From: Bdellovibrionales bacterium
GTDB taxonomy: Bacteria; Bdellovibrionota; Bdellovibrionia; Bdellovibrionales; JAMPXM01
DNA: 64,000 nt
Reading direction: 5' to 3'
Assembly (NCBI GenBank): GCA_016713885.1
Contig: JADJOF010000002.1
Span: 186,001-250,000 of the forward strand
Shown in pieces: positions 16,957 through 25,914 of this stretch. Position 1 is the stretch's first letter. Every line of letters starts with the position of its first letter. The notes beneath the pieces are model-generated. The model was given only the letters and a program-made list of their open reading frames with translations. It was not told the origin of the DNA and made no database searches. Both the position numbers and the translations under genes were made by a program.

Positions 16957-18225
16957 ATGCCATCCATCAACGCTGTATTCGCACGTGAAATTCTCGACAG
17001 TCGTGGCAACCCGACAGTTGAGGTCGATGTTCTGCTCGACGGCGGAATTCTAGGTCGCGCTGCTGTTCCAAGCGGTGCATCGACTGGTGCACACGAAGCC
17101 GTTGAGCTGCGCGATGGCGATAAGAAACGCTATCAGGGTAAGGGTGTGCAGAAGGCGGTTGAGGCTGTGAACACGGTGATCGCCGACGAAATCGCAGGCG
17201 ATGAAGCGTTTGATCAAGAGGGGCTAGATAAAAAGCTTCGCGCGATTGATGGCACTGCGAATAAGGCCAAGCTTGGTGCCAACGCGCTTCTTGGCGTGTC
17301 GATGGCTGTTGCCAAGGCCGCCGCACAGGCTGCTGGGCTTCCTCTCTATCGCTATGTGGGTGGAGTTGCTGCGCACCGCTTGCCGGTGCCGCTGATGAAC
17401 GTTTTGAACGGCGGTGCACACGCTGACAACGGGCTCGACGTTCAGGAGTTCATGATCGTTCCCAATGTTGGTGGGTCATTTAAAGAGTCACTGCGTGCGG
17501 GCTCTGAAGTTTTTCATGCGCTTAAAAAGACGCTATCGTCAAAAGGCCTTTCGACGGGCGTTGGCGACGAGGGCGGTTTTGCTCCGAAGCTAAAATCCAA
17601 TCGCGAGGCACTTGAACTCTTGATGGCAGCCATTGAGTCGGCTGGTTACAAACCGGGCCACGATATGTTCTTGGCGCTCGACGTTGCCGCGACGGAGCTT
17701 TTTGAGGGTGGGAAATACCGCTGGGAATCGAAGTCGCTGACGGGAGCAGAGCTTGGGGATGTGTACCGTTCGTGGACTAAAGACTTTCCGTTGATCAGTA
17801 TCGAGGATGGCTTTTCTGAAGACGATTGGGCTTCTTGGATTGCCTTTACGAAGTCTGAGGGCGCAAAGCTTCAGCTTGTTGGCGATGATTTGTTTGTAAC
17901 GAATCCTGAGCGTGTCACTCGTGGAGTCAAAGAGGGAGCGGCAAACGCGTTACTGGTGAAGGTCAATCAGATCGGCACGCTCTCTGAGACTGTGGACGCC
18001 GTTCGTATTGCTCAATCCAACAAAATGAAAACCGTGATGTCGCATCGTTCGGGCGAAACTGAAGACGCCACAATTGCTGACTTGGCTGTGGCACTTTCGT
18101 GTCAGCAAATCAAGACCGGCAGCCTTTGCCGTGGCGAGCGCACAGCGAAGTACAATCAGCTTTTGCGGATTGAAGAAGACCTGGGAGCTGCCGCGCGGTA
18201 TTGGGGTCTTGAGGCCTTTCGCTAG
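16957..18225 (+). CDS. eno: Enolase
   Basis: Converts 2-phosphoglycerate to phosphoenolpyruvate in glycolysis; in many bacteria it is also part of the RNA degradosome. Start ATG 16957 follows AGAGGAG with six-base spacing. Conserved blocks: AREILDSRGNPTVEVDV, GAHEAVELRDGD, GVGDEGGFAP, ISIEDGFSEDDW, QLVGDDLFVTN (metal-binding Asp/Glu), SHRSGETEDATIADLAVA and ERTAKYNQLLRIEE. 422 residues, normal length. A perfect hairpin spans its stop codon before ftsB. Confidence 0.98.
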   Translation: MPSINAVFAREILDSRGNPTVEVDVLLDGGILGRAAVPSGASTGAHEAVELRDGDKKRYQGKGVQKAVEAVNTVIADEIAGDEAFDQEGLDKKLRAIDGTANKAKLGANALLGVSMAVAKAAAQAAGLPLYRYVGGVAAHRLPVPLMNVLNGGAHADNGLDVQEFMIVPNVGGSFKESLRAGSEVFHALKKTLSSKGLSTGVGDEGGFAPKLKSNREALELLMAAIESAGYKPGHDMFLALDVAATELFEGGKYRWESKSLTGAELGDVYRSWTKDFPLISIEDGFSEDDWASWIAFTKSEGAKLQLVGDDLFVTNPERVTRGVKEGAANALLVKVNQIGTLSETVDAVRIAQSNKMKTVMSHRSGETEDATIADLAVALSCQQIKTGSLCRGERTAKYNQLLRIEEDLGAAARYWGLEAFR

Positions 18226-18235
18226 AGCGAAAGGC
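18214..18235 (+). terminator. Perfect hairpin spanning the enolase stop codon
   Basis: GCCTTTCGC, loop TAGA (containing the stop) and GCGAAAGGC make a nine-pair stem. There is no T-run, so it may be a 3' stabiliser, a processing site or a partial terminator between eno and ftsB, 21 bases before the latter. Confidence 0.5.
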
Positions 18236-18256
18236 TGGACCTAGGCCTGAGGACAA

Positions 18257-18598
18257 ATGGCGAAGGTGCGATTTGGCATCATGCAGGCTACGATGGAGAG
18301 AGTGACCCACTCCATTCGCGCTTTCAGACATTGGCTGCAAAACCCTGGCGTCGTTTTTGTCGTCTCGGCTTCGATCGCCTTTGGGCTTGTGCTTTTGGAT
18401 GGAACACTGTTTCGTATTTGGAGTCTGGACCGGGATCGCGATCGCCTTGAGCAGCGAATTGAACAGGTCAAAGGCGCGATTGTTGAAAAAGAACGACAGC
18501 TCAAAGAAGCGGGTCGCTCAGAGTTCATCGAACGCCAGGCTCGTGAGCGCCTGGACCTGGTTCGCGAGGGTGACCTCGTCTTTGTATTCTCAAACTGA
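18257..18598 (+). CDS. ftsB: Septum formation initiator, FtsB/DivIC family
   Basis: Small bitopic division protein: a short cytoplasmic N-terminus, one membrane helix (VVFVVSASIAFGLVLLDG), then a periplasmic coiled coil (SLDRDRDRLEQRIEQVKGAI) and the conserved tail FIERQARERLDLVREGD. 113 residues. In other bacteria it bridges FtsL and FtsQ in the divisome. The eno-ftsB order is widespread, supporting the call. ATG 18257 follows GAGGACAA. Confidence 0.9.
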   Translation: MAKVRFGIMQATMERVTHSIRAFRHWLQNPGVVFVVSASIAFGLVLLDGTLFRIWSLDRDRDRLEQRIEQVKGAIVEKERQLKEAGRSEFIERQARERLDLVREGDLVFVFSN

Positions 18599-18637
18599 CG
18601 TTAGGCATTAGAAAGCCTTCAAAAGAGCCCCTAAAAA

Positions 18638-18666
18638 TTGACAGTTTTGGCCTGATTCTGTTGAAT
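18638..18666 (+). promoter_or_regulatory. Sigma-70-like promoter
   Basis: TTGACA (18638-18643), 17-base spacer and TTGAAT (18661-18666). A perfect -35 with a 4/6 match at -10, about 80 bases upstream of the small HTH-protein gene and polA. Confidence 0.6.
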
Positions 18667-18747
18667 CGGTTGAACGACGGGCCGTTTGCGACTAGTTCGT
18701 TAGCCTGTTCCGCCCCACTTGGGGTCCTAAGGCTTGATGGAGGCTTC

Positions 18748-19053
18748 ATGTCGACGGTGGTTCACGGTTCCGAGCAGGTGATCGAAATGAGCTCACAAAA
18801 TGTTCGCCATGTTCGATGCGCACTGGGTCAGAGTCGCGCCGACTTTGCGCGTGCGTTCGGAGTCGACTGGGAGTCGGTTCTGGCTTGGGAGAGCGACGAG
18901 CTGGCGATGACTCCAGGACAAGTGGCCCTGCTGATTCGTTTGGGACAACAGGCCGATGCCTTTTCAGAAAAAACGATGCTTCGCCCGGCGCTGGAAGAGG
19001 CGCTGCGTACTCGTAAACTTGGTCAGATACACGAGTCAGAAGTTCGTCTATAA
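18748..19053 (+). CDS. Small HTH (XRE-like) regulator
   Basis: ATG 18748 follows GGAGG. About 101 residues. The middle (VRHVRCALGQSRADFARAFG, VDWESVLAWESDELAMTPGQ) is the five-helix XRE/Cro-type DNA-binding fold, as in plant-pathogen and myxobacterial small regulators. The C-terminal 40 residues are Leu/Arg-rich. No sensor domain. It lies just before polA with its own promoter; its targets are unknown. Confidence 0.65.
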   Translation: MSTVVHGSEQVIEMSSQNVRHVRCALGQSRADFARAFGVDWESVLAWESDELAMTPGQVALLIRLGQQADAFSEKTMLRPALEEALRTRKLGQIHESEVRL

Positions 19054-19062
19054 CTTTGCCCC

Positions 19063-21664
19063 ATGAGTCGTTCTCTTTACCTTGTCGACGTCAGTTCGAT
19101 GTTTTTTCGCGCGTTCTACGCGATTCGCCCGTTGAGTTCACCCAGCGGCATGCCGGTCAACGCCGTCTATGGCTTTTTGTCGATGACGATGAAGCTGATT
19201 CGCGAAATTCATCCCGACGCCATTGCCTTCTGTTTTGATCGCCCGGAGCCGAGCTTTCGCAAAGAGATTGATCCGCGCTACAAGGCGAATCGGACCGAGA
19301 TGCCTGAAGATCTCGTGCCGCAAGTTCCGTGGTGACGCAAGATTTCAGAGGCGATGGGGATTGAGTGTTTTGATCGCGAGGGATTTGAGGCCGATGATGT
19401 CATCGGCACCTTGGCGCGACGTGGGGCCGAGGCCGGTTACGACGTCGTCATCGTGAGTGGCGATAAAGACTTTGGCCAGTTGGTGAATCACAAGATTTCG
19501 CTCTACGACACGATGAAAGACGCGCGTTTTGATGGCGCTGCTGTTCTTGAAAAGTGGGGGATTGATCCCCGCAAGATGGTCGACTATTTGGCCCTTGTTG
19601 GCGACTCGTCGGACAACGTTCACGGCGTCCAGGGAATCGGCCCCAAAGGAGCGCAAAAGCTGCTTCAACAGTTTGAGTCGATCGAAGATATTTACGAGCA
19701 CATCGATCAAGTCAAACCGGACTCGATAAACAACAAGCTGCTTGCGGGGCGCGAGGAAGCCTTCTTGGCAAAGAAGCTGGTGACCATTGTTTGCGATGTT
19801 CCACTTGATGTAGATATCCAGAACTTGCACATGGGTGCGATCGATCGGGTGCAGGTGCAAGGGATGCTGGATGAACTGGGTTTTAAAACCTTTGCTCGCC
19901 AGCTCTTTGGCGCAAGCGAGGTCGCCGTTCCGACGACGAGCGCCGTGACCACAGCGACGACGGCTCCGGTTGGCATTGAGAGTGCTGTCACGGCGGTTTC
20001 TCCTAATAGTGAGTCAGTACTTAAACCTGGTCCCTATTGGGCTGAAGAGGATCTTGCGATCAGTGAACTTGGCTCGCGACTTCAGGGGTATTTGGGTGAG
20101 CTCTGGCTTGTGCATTCTGAACGGGGGCTTTATCTCGGGATGAATCAAGTCTGCTATCGCCTGAGTGGCAATCCTGACGATTTGGGTGTTGTTCTCAATG
20201 GCGCGCGACTCAGCGGCTTTGCGCTGAAGGATTTGGCGCATCGCTATAAGCTTCAGAATTTTGAGGTGGCATGGGATGCGCAGCTCGCGGCGTATGTCGT
20301 TCTTGCGGGCAATGTGGAGTCTGCGCATGAGCTTTTTGCCAAGTATCTGGGGCTTGCACTTCCGGACTTGGCTTCGGGAGCACAGTGGCTGGCCTGGCAC
20401 TTTGCACTTAAGCGGGCTCTTGAAGAGAAGCTCGCGGCTCAAGGTGGCGAGGAAATCATGAATCAGATGGAGTTTCCGTTGGTTCCGATTTTGTATCGCA
20501 TGGAGCAGGCCGGAATTATGATTGATCGCGAGCGCTTGTCAGCGATGTCGCGAGAGCTTGCCGTCGATATTCAAAAAATCGAAGGCGAGATTCACCAGCT
20601 CAGCGGCGAAGTCTTTAATATCGGAAGCCCCAAGCAGCTCGCGCAGATTCTTTTTGTGAAACTTGGCCTTCCTTCTGGCAAAAAAACCAAAACCGGTTTT
20701 TCAACCGACAACGATGTGCTCGAACCGTTGGCGGCTGAGCACCCGATTGCAGGTAAAGTTTTGCAGTGGCGCGAGTATTCGAAATTGAAGTCCACGTATG
20801 TCGATGCGATTCCTATTTTGGCTGATGGTTCGGGGCGGGTGCACACCACTTTCAATCAGGCACTGACGACGACGGGTCGCCTTTCTAGCCAAAACCCGAA
20901 TCTCCAAAATATTCCGATTCGCACAGAGCGAGGAAATAGAATTCGCGAGGCCTTTGTTGCTTCACCGGGTTTTGAACTGGTGTCGGCGGACTATAGCCAA
21001 ATTGAGTTGCGAATCTTGGCGCACATCACCTCTGATCCTGGTCTTTTAAAGGCTTTTTACGGCGGGGGCATGATATTCATGCGGCTACGGCTGCTGAGAT
21101 TTTTGAAGTGGAGCTGTCGTGGTACAGAGTGAGATGCGCCGTCAGGCGAAGGCCGTCAACTTTGGATTGGCCTATGGGCAAGGCGCCTTTGGATTGGCCG
21201 AGACGTTGGGTGTGCCGCGCGGAGAGGCTGCGAAAATCATCGAGCGTTACTTTATTCGTTTCGCGAATGTGAAAGACTACATGCTTGAGACAGTGGAGCA
21301 GGCCAAGAAGAATGGCTATGTTGAAACGGTCTTTGGGCGACGACGCTATTTGCCGGAGCTTCAGTCAAAAAATGGCGCCATCAAAAAATTTGGCGAGCGC
21401 GCCGCGATCAATGCTCCGATCCAAGGCACGGCCAGCGACCTGATTAAGAAGGCGATGATCGATATCGACCACTGCTTGCGTGGGCAAACTGGAGTTCGTT
21501 TGATCTTGCAGGTACACGACGAATTGATTTTCGAAGTCGAGAAGGCTGCTCTTTCGGCCGCACTTCTTGAGCAGATCAAAACCACGATGGAGTCAGTTGC
21601 GGAGTTCAAAGTTCCGCTCGGAGTGAATATCGGCCATGGGCCGAACTGGTCAGAGGCACACTAG
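19063..21664 (+). CDS. polA: DNA polymerase I with three interruptions
   Basis: 5' nuclease domain (FDRPEPSFRKEIDPRYKANR, GDSSDNVHGVQGIGPKGA), a degenerate 3'-5' exonuclease domain lacking the DxE motif, and polymerase motifs A (DYSQIELRILAHIT), B (RRQAKAVNFGLAYG) and C (VHDELIFEV). About 866 residues when joined. Three lesions: an in-frame TGA at 19333 (VPW, stop, RKISEAMG), a frame change at about 21064-21072 before the conserved DIHAATAAEIFEVEL-type text, and another at about 21112-21120 before VQSEMRRQAK. All flanking sequence is normal. At 19325-19337 one T lost and one A gained would turn PLVRK into PW-stop-RK, typical of indel errors. Probably intact in the cell. Confidence 0.9.
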
Positions 21665-21678
21665 GCGCCCCATCCGAC

Positions 21679-22329
21679 CTAGCGGGTGTCCCAGCCGACG
21701 ACGACGCCGCCCTCAAAGATGACGGTTCTGTGCTCGGTGGTGTACCCTTCGCTTGAGGTCACCTGTTCCGAGTAGTACCACTTCTGATTTCCGTACATGG
21801 GGTTTCCAGCGACCTCTTTGCGCTCGGCCGCGCCCCATGCAGCTTGGACGGCCTGCATGGTCATCCCATAGGCGATATCGTTTTGCTCGATGAGATCCTG
21901 GATTTCTGGAGGATGGGTCACAGATTCGCCAGCGACTCCACGCACGGCGAGAAAGCGCTCGCGAGCGGGTTCGGAATCGAGCCGCAAGAATTGCAGGCGC
22001 TCGGCGTCGGACTTTAGAAATGGCCGCGCTTTGTAGTACATCTCCTTGGCTTGCTGGCCGTCGAGTTGTTTCTCCTCGCGACGAACCGCTTGCCGAAGTC
22101 CGATCGCTTTGTCTGAAGCCAGCGGTCCTAGCTCAGAGCGCGCGCCTTCGCGTTCCCAGTTTTTCCTGTCGTCGAGCGCGTTCGTGGTGTTGGGAAGTCC
22201 GCGATCGTGATAGCGATAGGCATAACCCGATTGTGATGAGCGTTCCATCGAGCTGCAGCCGATCGTCGTCATCGACGCGATTGCGAGCAAGAGCACGAGA
22301 ATTGGGATCAAGACTTTGGTCCGTTCCAT
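21679..22329 (-). CDS. Lipoprotein of unknown function
   Basis: ATG at 22329 is preceded by GGGAGGG. The signal segment (LIPILVLLLAIASMTTIGC) ends in a lipobox-like TTIGC, so it is a lipoprotein, about 216 residues. The C-terminal half (DIAYGMTMQAVQAAWGA, NPMYGNQKWYYSEQ, TVIFEGGVVVGWDT) resembles SmpA/BamE-like or OmlA-like small folds in which a G-M-x-x-x-V-x-x-xWG motif starts the domain, but I cannot name the family with certainty. The longer frame to 23016 is an artefact of overlap with the fliL-like gene. Confidence 0.7.
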   Translation of the reverse strand: MERTKVLIPILVLLLAIASMTTIGCSSMERSSQSGYAYRYHDRGLPNTTNALDDRKNWEREGARSELGPLASDKAIGLRQAVRREEKQLDGQQAKEMYYKARPFLKSDAERLQFLRLDSEPARERFLAVRGVAGESVTHPPEIQDLIEQNDIAYGMTMQAVQAAWGAAERKEVAGNPMYGNQKWYYSEQVTSSEGYTTEHRTVIFEGGVVVGWDTR

Positions 22330-22414
22330 GAGACCCTCCCTTTCCACGTATCGGCCGGTTTTGTCTCGTTTTGAATAGCGGATTGAAGGTCGCTGTGAAA
22401 AACTGAACTCAGAA

Positions 22415-23563
22415 ATGGCAGAAGATAAGTCGAGCGACTCCGCAGGAACACCAGCCGCGACCGATGGCGAGGTTATTAACCTCGAGGACTTGGTGCGTGA
22501 TCTAGGTTCCGCGTCTCCTGGAGCGGGGGACATTGTGATGAGTATGTCGCCGGCGAAGGCCCCGGCAGTGCCTGCGCCAGAGGCTCCCAGCGCCACTAAA
22601 GAGTCGATTGAAGAATCCGCTGTCCCGGCGGCGCCAGAGCCGGTTTCGCCAACGGTTGATGAAGTGGCCTTGGCCGCCCAGGTCGACGAAGCACTTGCCA
22701 TTGAAGCCCCCGACTTAATGTTGGAAGTGGCTGAGATGCGTGCCAGCAAAGCATTGAGTGCGGATGGTGTTGCAGCGGCGATTGATAGCGAAAATCTTGC
22801 GTTGAATGCGAAGCCCAAAGGCCTAAAAAATATTATTCGTGCGCGAGTGATGGCGTTGGATTTGAAGCTTCGAGCGTTCTTACGAAGCGGAAAAGAAATT
22901 GCGGCGCGGCTCGCTCGCGACAGCAAGGGCTTTCTCAAAGAGGTGGCACAGGGCCTAAAAGCGAAATTCATCGTCTCGCTAAAGGCGGCCAAGGTTACAT
23001 GGATCGAAAGAATCAAGCGTGCGCTTGCATTGCCGGCAAAGCAGAAGCTTGTGTATTTGCTCAGTGCCGCGGTGATTGGTCTTGCCGTCTTTACTGGCTA
23101 TCTGACGTTGAAAGGGCGGCTGCTTCCCAATCCAAAACGAGAGTGGGTAGCGTCGTTCACAGATGTCGCCGACGGTGTTTTTACCTATGAGGAAAGTGCT
23201 GGTTTTGAGGACTTCAATGATCCGCTTCACCATCCTGAGTTTGTGGTGTTATTTGACCGCATCGTGGTCAATCTGACTCGAACGGAAGGGGCTTCGCCTG
23301 ACGCGAGGCCGATGGCCGCAATGGAGCTCTACATTCAAACCGATAATCAGGACGCTGCGATTGAGCTCAAGGACCGCAAGGTGGAAGTGCAAGATACGGT
23401 GAGTCGCGCCGTGGAGCGGATGACTTATCCGGTACTGAGTAGCGAAGACGGAAAAGCAAAACTCAAGCTTCTCATTCGCAAGGAGCTCAATGAGAAGCTT
23501 GTTAAAGGGCGTGTGCGCCGTGTGTATTTGAAGACGATTGTGCTTAATCCTGAAGAGACGTAG
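22415..23563 (+). CDS. FliL-domain membrane protein with long N-terminal tail
   Basis: 382 residues. The C-terminal third (HPEFVVLFDRIVVNLTR, MELYIQTDNQDAAIELKDR, SRAVERMTYPVLSSEDG, RKELNEKLVKGRVRRVYLKTIV) is the FliL domain, which in flagellar motors associates with the stator. One membrane helix precedes it (LVYLLSAAVIGLAVFTGYLTL at about 208-228). The first 120 residues are Ala/Pro/Glu-rich and probably unstructured, followed by a basic amphipathic stretch. There are no flagellar genes nearby, so it may serve another ion-driven motor. It ends overlapping the convergent activator gene by 20 bases. Confidence 0.75.
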   Translation: MAEDKSSDSAGTPAATDGEVINLEDLVRDLGSASPGAGDIVMSMSPAKAPAVPAPEAPSATKESIEESAVPAAPEPVSPTVDEVALAAQVDEALAIEAPDLMLEVAEMRASKALSADGVAAAIDSENLALNAKPKGLKNIIRARVMALDLKLRAFLRSGKEIAARLARDSKGFLKEVAQGLKAKFIVSLKAAKVTWIERIKRALALPAKQKLVYLLSAAVIGLAVFTGYLTLKGRLLPNPKREWVASFTDVADGVFTYEESAGFEDFNDPLHHPEFVVLFDRIVVNLTRTEGASPDARPMAAMELYIQTDNQDAAIELKDRKVEVQDTVSRAVERMTYPVLSSEDGKAKLKLLIRKELNEKLVKGRVRRVYLKTIVLNPEET

Positions 23564-24905
23564 AGCTTGCTTGGCTATCGCCGGTTAGCTTTCGGATTTC
23601 CTCCAGATCAATCGAATAGGTTTTGAGTCGGTCGTGAAGAGTCGACTTTGGTAGTCCAAGCTCGAGCGCGGTCTTTCGCTGGTTGCCGCGATTGGCGAGC
23701 AGGCGTCGGACGATCATTTCGCGTTCGATTTCACGCATGACGTTGCCGTTACGTGCTCCAGAAGGAGTTGTCAGCGTGTTGGCGGTCGTCGCGTCGATTG
23801 TGGAATCGGCGTCGATGTTCGGAGTTTGGGAGAGGAGCCACTCGACTTCGCTGACATCAAGACGGTCGCCGGGAAAGTAGGCTCGCGCTCGAGCGATCAG
23901 GTTGCGAAGTTCTCGTACGTTGCCGCGCCATGTATGTTCGCGAAGCCGCTCAATGGCGCCGTGGCTTAAGCCCACGCGCATTTGTTTGCAGAACTCGTAG
24001 ATCAGATCGGTAAAGTCTTCCATTCGCTCGTTGAGCGAAGGTGGTTGCAGAACGCAGACGTTTAGGCGCCAGAAGAGATCGGCACGGAATTGTCCTGTGC
24101 GAACAAGTTTAGCGAGATCTTTATGTGTGGCGGCGATGATGCGGACGTCGGTCTGAATAGTGCGATCAGAGCCGACCGGACGAATTTCGCTATTTTCAAG
24201 AGCGCGCAGAAGTTTGGGCTGAAGCGTGAGAGGGAGATCTCCGATCTCGTCAAGAAAGAGCGTGCCGCCGCGAGCGCTTTCGAACGCTCCTTGCCGGTCA
24301 TGTGTTGCACCGGTAAAAGAGCCGCGAACGTGGCCAAAGAGTTCGCTTTCAATCAAGCTTTCGCTGAGGGCACCGCAGTTGATTGTGACGAGAGGTTGTT
24401 TCGCGCGCCTAGAGTTTTGATGTACGGCTTGAGCGAGAACCTCTTTGCCTGATCCGGAGGGGCCGGTGAGTAAAACCGGAAAGTCGGTTTGTGCAAAGGC
24501 GGGAAGTCTTGAGAGGGCGGCGTTCCACGCGTCATTCTCAGAACCGATCAGGCCTTTGCGTGTTTTTTCAAGGCTGAAGAGAAATACTGTCGTTCCAATT
24601 TTGATTTGATCGAGCTCTTTCAAGCTAACTTCGCTGACCTGGACGTCGTTGACGAAGACGCCAGATTGCGATTGGAGATCGCGAAGCGCCCATGTGGCGC
24701 CACGCTTTTCAAAGCGAACATGGCGTCCAGAGAGGCTGTCGTCGTCGATGACGACCGAGCAGCCGGTGTCTTTCCCAATGGTCGCAAAGGAACCGATCGC
24801 GATAGGGGGCTGGTTTGGACGGTAGGCCCAGTGCAAGTACGCGAGTTCGGAGCCAAGCGGAAGGGAGTTGGATTGGTTTGAGGTACTGATGGTCTTTGTC
24901 GTCAT
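23544..24905 (-). CDS. Sigma-54-dependent activator with N-terminal FHA domain
   Basis: Start ATG 24905 with AGGGGA upstream, about 453 residues. An FHA domain at about 35-115 (ATIGKDTGCSVVIDDDSLSGRHVRF) binds phosphothreonine peptides. The AAA+ core carries Walker A GPSGSGKE, the sigma-54 contact loop as GSFTGA (consensus GAFTGA, Ala to Ser), Walker B LFLDEIGDLPL and RADLFWRLNV. A Fis-type HTH (NQRKTALELGLPKSTLHDRL) ends it. It should open sigma-54 promoters in response to Ser/Thr kinase signalling. The matching rpoN is in this window at 44 kb. Targets unknown; the FliL-like neighbour is a candidate. Confidence 0.9.
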   Translation of the reverse strand: MTTKTISTSNQSNSLPLGSELAYLHWAYRPNQPPIAIGSFATIGKDTGCSVVIDDDSLSGRHVRFEKRGATWALRDLQSQSGVFVNDVQVSEVSLKELDQIKIGTTVFLFSLEKTRKGLIGSENDAWNAALSRLPAFAQTDFPVLLTGPSGSGKEVLAQAVHQNSRRAKQPLVTINCGALSESLIESELFGHVRGSFTGATHDRQGAFESARGGTLFLDEIGDLPLTLQPKLLRALENSEIRPVGSDRTIQTDVRIIAATHKDLAKLVRTGQFRADLFWRLNVCVLQPPSLNERMEDFTDLIYEFCKQMRVGLSHGAIERLREHTWRGNVRELRNLIARARAYFPGDRLDVSEVEWLLSQTPNIDADSTIDATTANTLTTPSGARNGNVMREIEREMIVRRLLANRGNQRKTALELGLPKSTLHDRLKTYSIDLEEIRKLTGDSQASSTSLQD

Positions 24906-25114
24906 TGAGGTCCCCTTGTTTGAAAGTTCGTGGTGGACCGTAGGGCAAAGTGGGGGCCGCCCGTGTTTATGGCTGAAAGCCGGTGAGAACGGCGCCAAAC
25001 TCAATGGATAGGATCTGACGGTCGAACGGGGCGACCGAGGGCTATTCGCTGTTTTGATTTGAGGATCGTGAGTCCGAGATTCCGGACGGACCTGACCTGT
25101 GCTAAATCAATTCT

Positions 25115-25702
25115 ATGTCTGGTCGATTTCGCTTTATTAAGTCTGCAACTCAGTTGCAGGAGTGTCCTTCGGATCCTATGCCGGAAATTGCCGTTCTTGG
25201 ACGGTCCAATGCTGGCAAGAGCTCGCTTGTCAACGCATGGACGGGGAGTGCTCTTGCTAAAATCAGTGCCAAACCCGGGAAAACGCGGTTGATCAACTTT
25301 TTGGAGAGCAAGGCCTATCGCCTGGTGGATTTTCCGGGCTACGGCTACTCGGCGCGTTCGGGTGATGAACAGGCGAGTTGGGCGGGTATGATCGAACCGG
25401 TGCTTGGCGCTCGAGAGAACTTTCGGGCGGCTTTGATTCTTGTCGACTGTCGGCGTGAAGTGGCTGACGAAGAGCGACTGCTTTTGAATTTCTTAAAGCA
25501 CCGGGGCCTGCCGGTCGCGATTGTTCTCACAAAAGTCGATAAACTGAATCGCTCTGAGGCGGATAAGGTGAAGCGAGCGAGTGCCAGCATCACGGGTGTG
25601 GATCATGTCGCACTTGTTTCGAGTCTGAAAAAGACGGGCTTGGTTGAGCTTGAGGAGTTTGTCTTTCAGAGTTGGATTCAGACATCGGGGTCCACTCGCT
25701 GA
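25115..25702 (+). CDS. engB: Ribosome biogenesis GTP-binding protein EngB/YsxC
   Basis: GTPase for 50S subunit assembly. G1 GRSNAGKSSLVNAW, G2/G3 GKTRLINFLE and VDFPGYGYSARSG, G4 LTKVDKLNR, G5 VSSLKKTG. 195 residues, normal size. Ends in a TGATG overlap with a small membrane protein gene. Confidence 0.95.
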   Translation: MSGRFRFIKSATQLQECPSDPMPEIAVLGRSNAGKSSLVNAWTGSALAKISAKPGKTRLINFLESKAYRLVDFPGYGYSARSGDEQASWAGMIEPVLGARENFRAALILVDCRREVADEERLLLNFLKHRGLPVAIVLTKVDKLNRSEADKVKRASASITGVDHVALVSSLKKTGLVELEEFVFQSWIQTSGSTR

Positions 25703-25914
25703 TGGCTCTGTTCACGCTTGGACTTTTTCTTGGAATCGTATTTACGATCTTATTTTTCTGGATTCGGCTTTCCAATCGAATGTCGCTTGCAGAGTGGCGA
25801 AAGCTGCTTTTGGCGGCGGCCTTGGTGTGTCTGTTTTTTGTGATCTGTTTCGCGCTGGGCGTGTGGTTTTCGATTGCGCGATTGAAAGGTGAGGGATGGA
25901 TTCTGTCGGCGTAA
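25702..25914 (+). CDS. Small two-helix membrane protein
   Basis: ATG 25702 overlaps the engB stop. 70 residues with two membrane helices (MALFTLGLFLGIVFTILFFW and LLLAAALVCLFFVICFALGV) separated by a basic loop (RLSNRMSLAEWRK). It also overlaps the kdsB start by 19 bases. Translational coupling supports it being expressed; function unknown. Confidence 0.6.
   Translation: MALFTLGLFLGIVFTILFFWIRLSNRMSLAEWRKLLLAAALVCLFFVICFALGVWFSIARLKGEGWILSA

Noticed and set aside
19333..19335. TGA in polA read as Trp or selenocysteine (recoding)
   Set aside because: TGA is used as a normal stop by many genes here, the flanking bases are better explained by paired indels, and no SECIS-like element was seen.
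22330..23016. Long minus-strand extension of the lipoprotein frame
   Set aside because: It runs antisense through the FliL-like gene; the lipoprotein has a clear SD, start and signal peptide at 22329.
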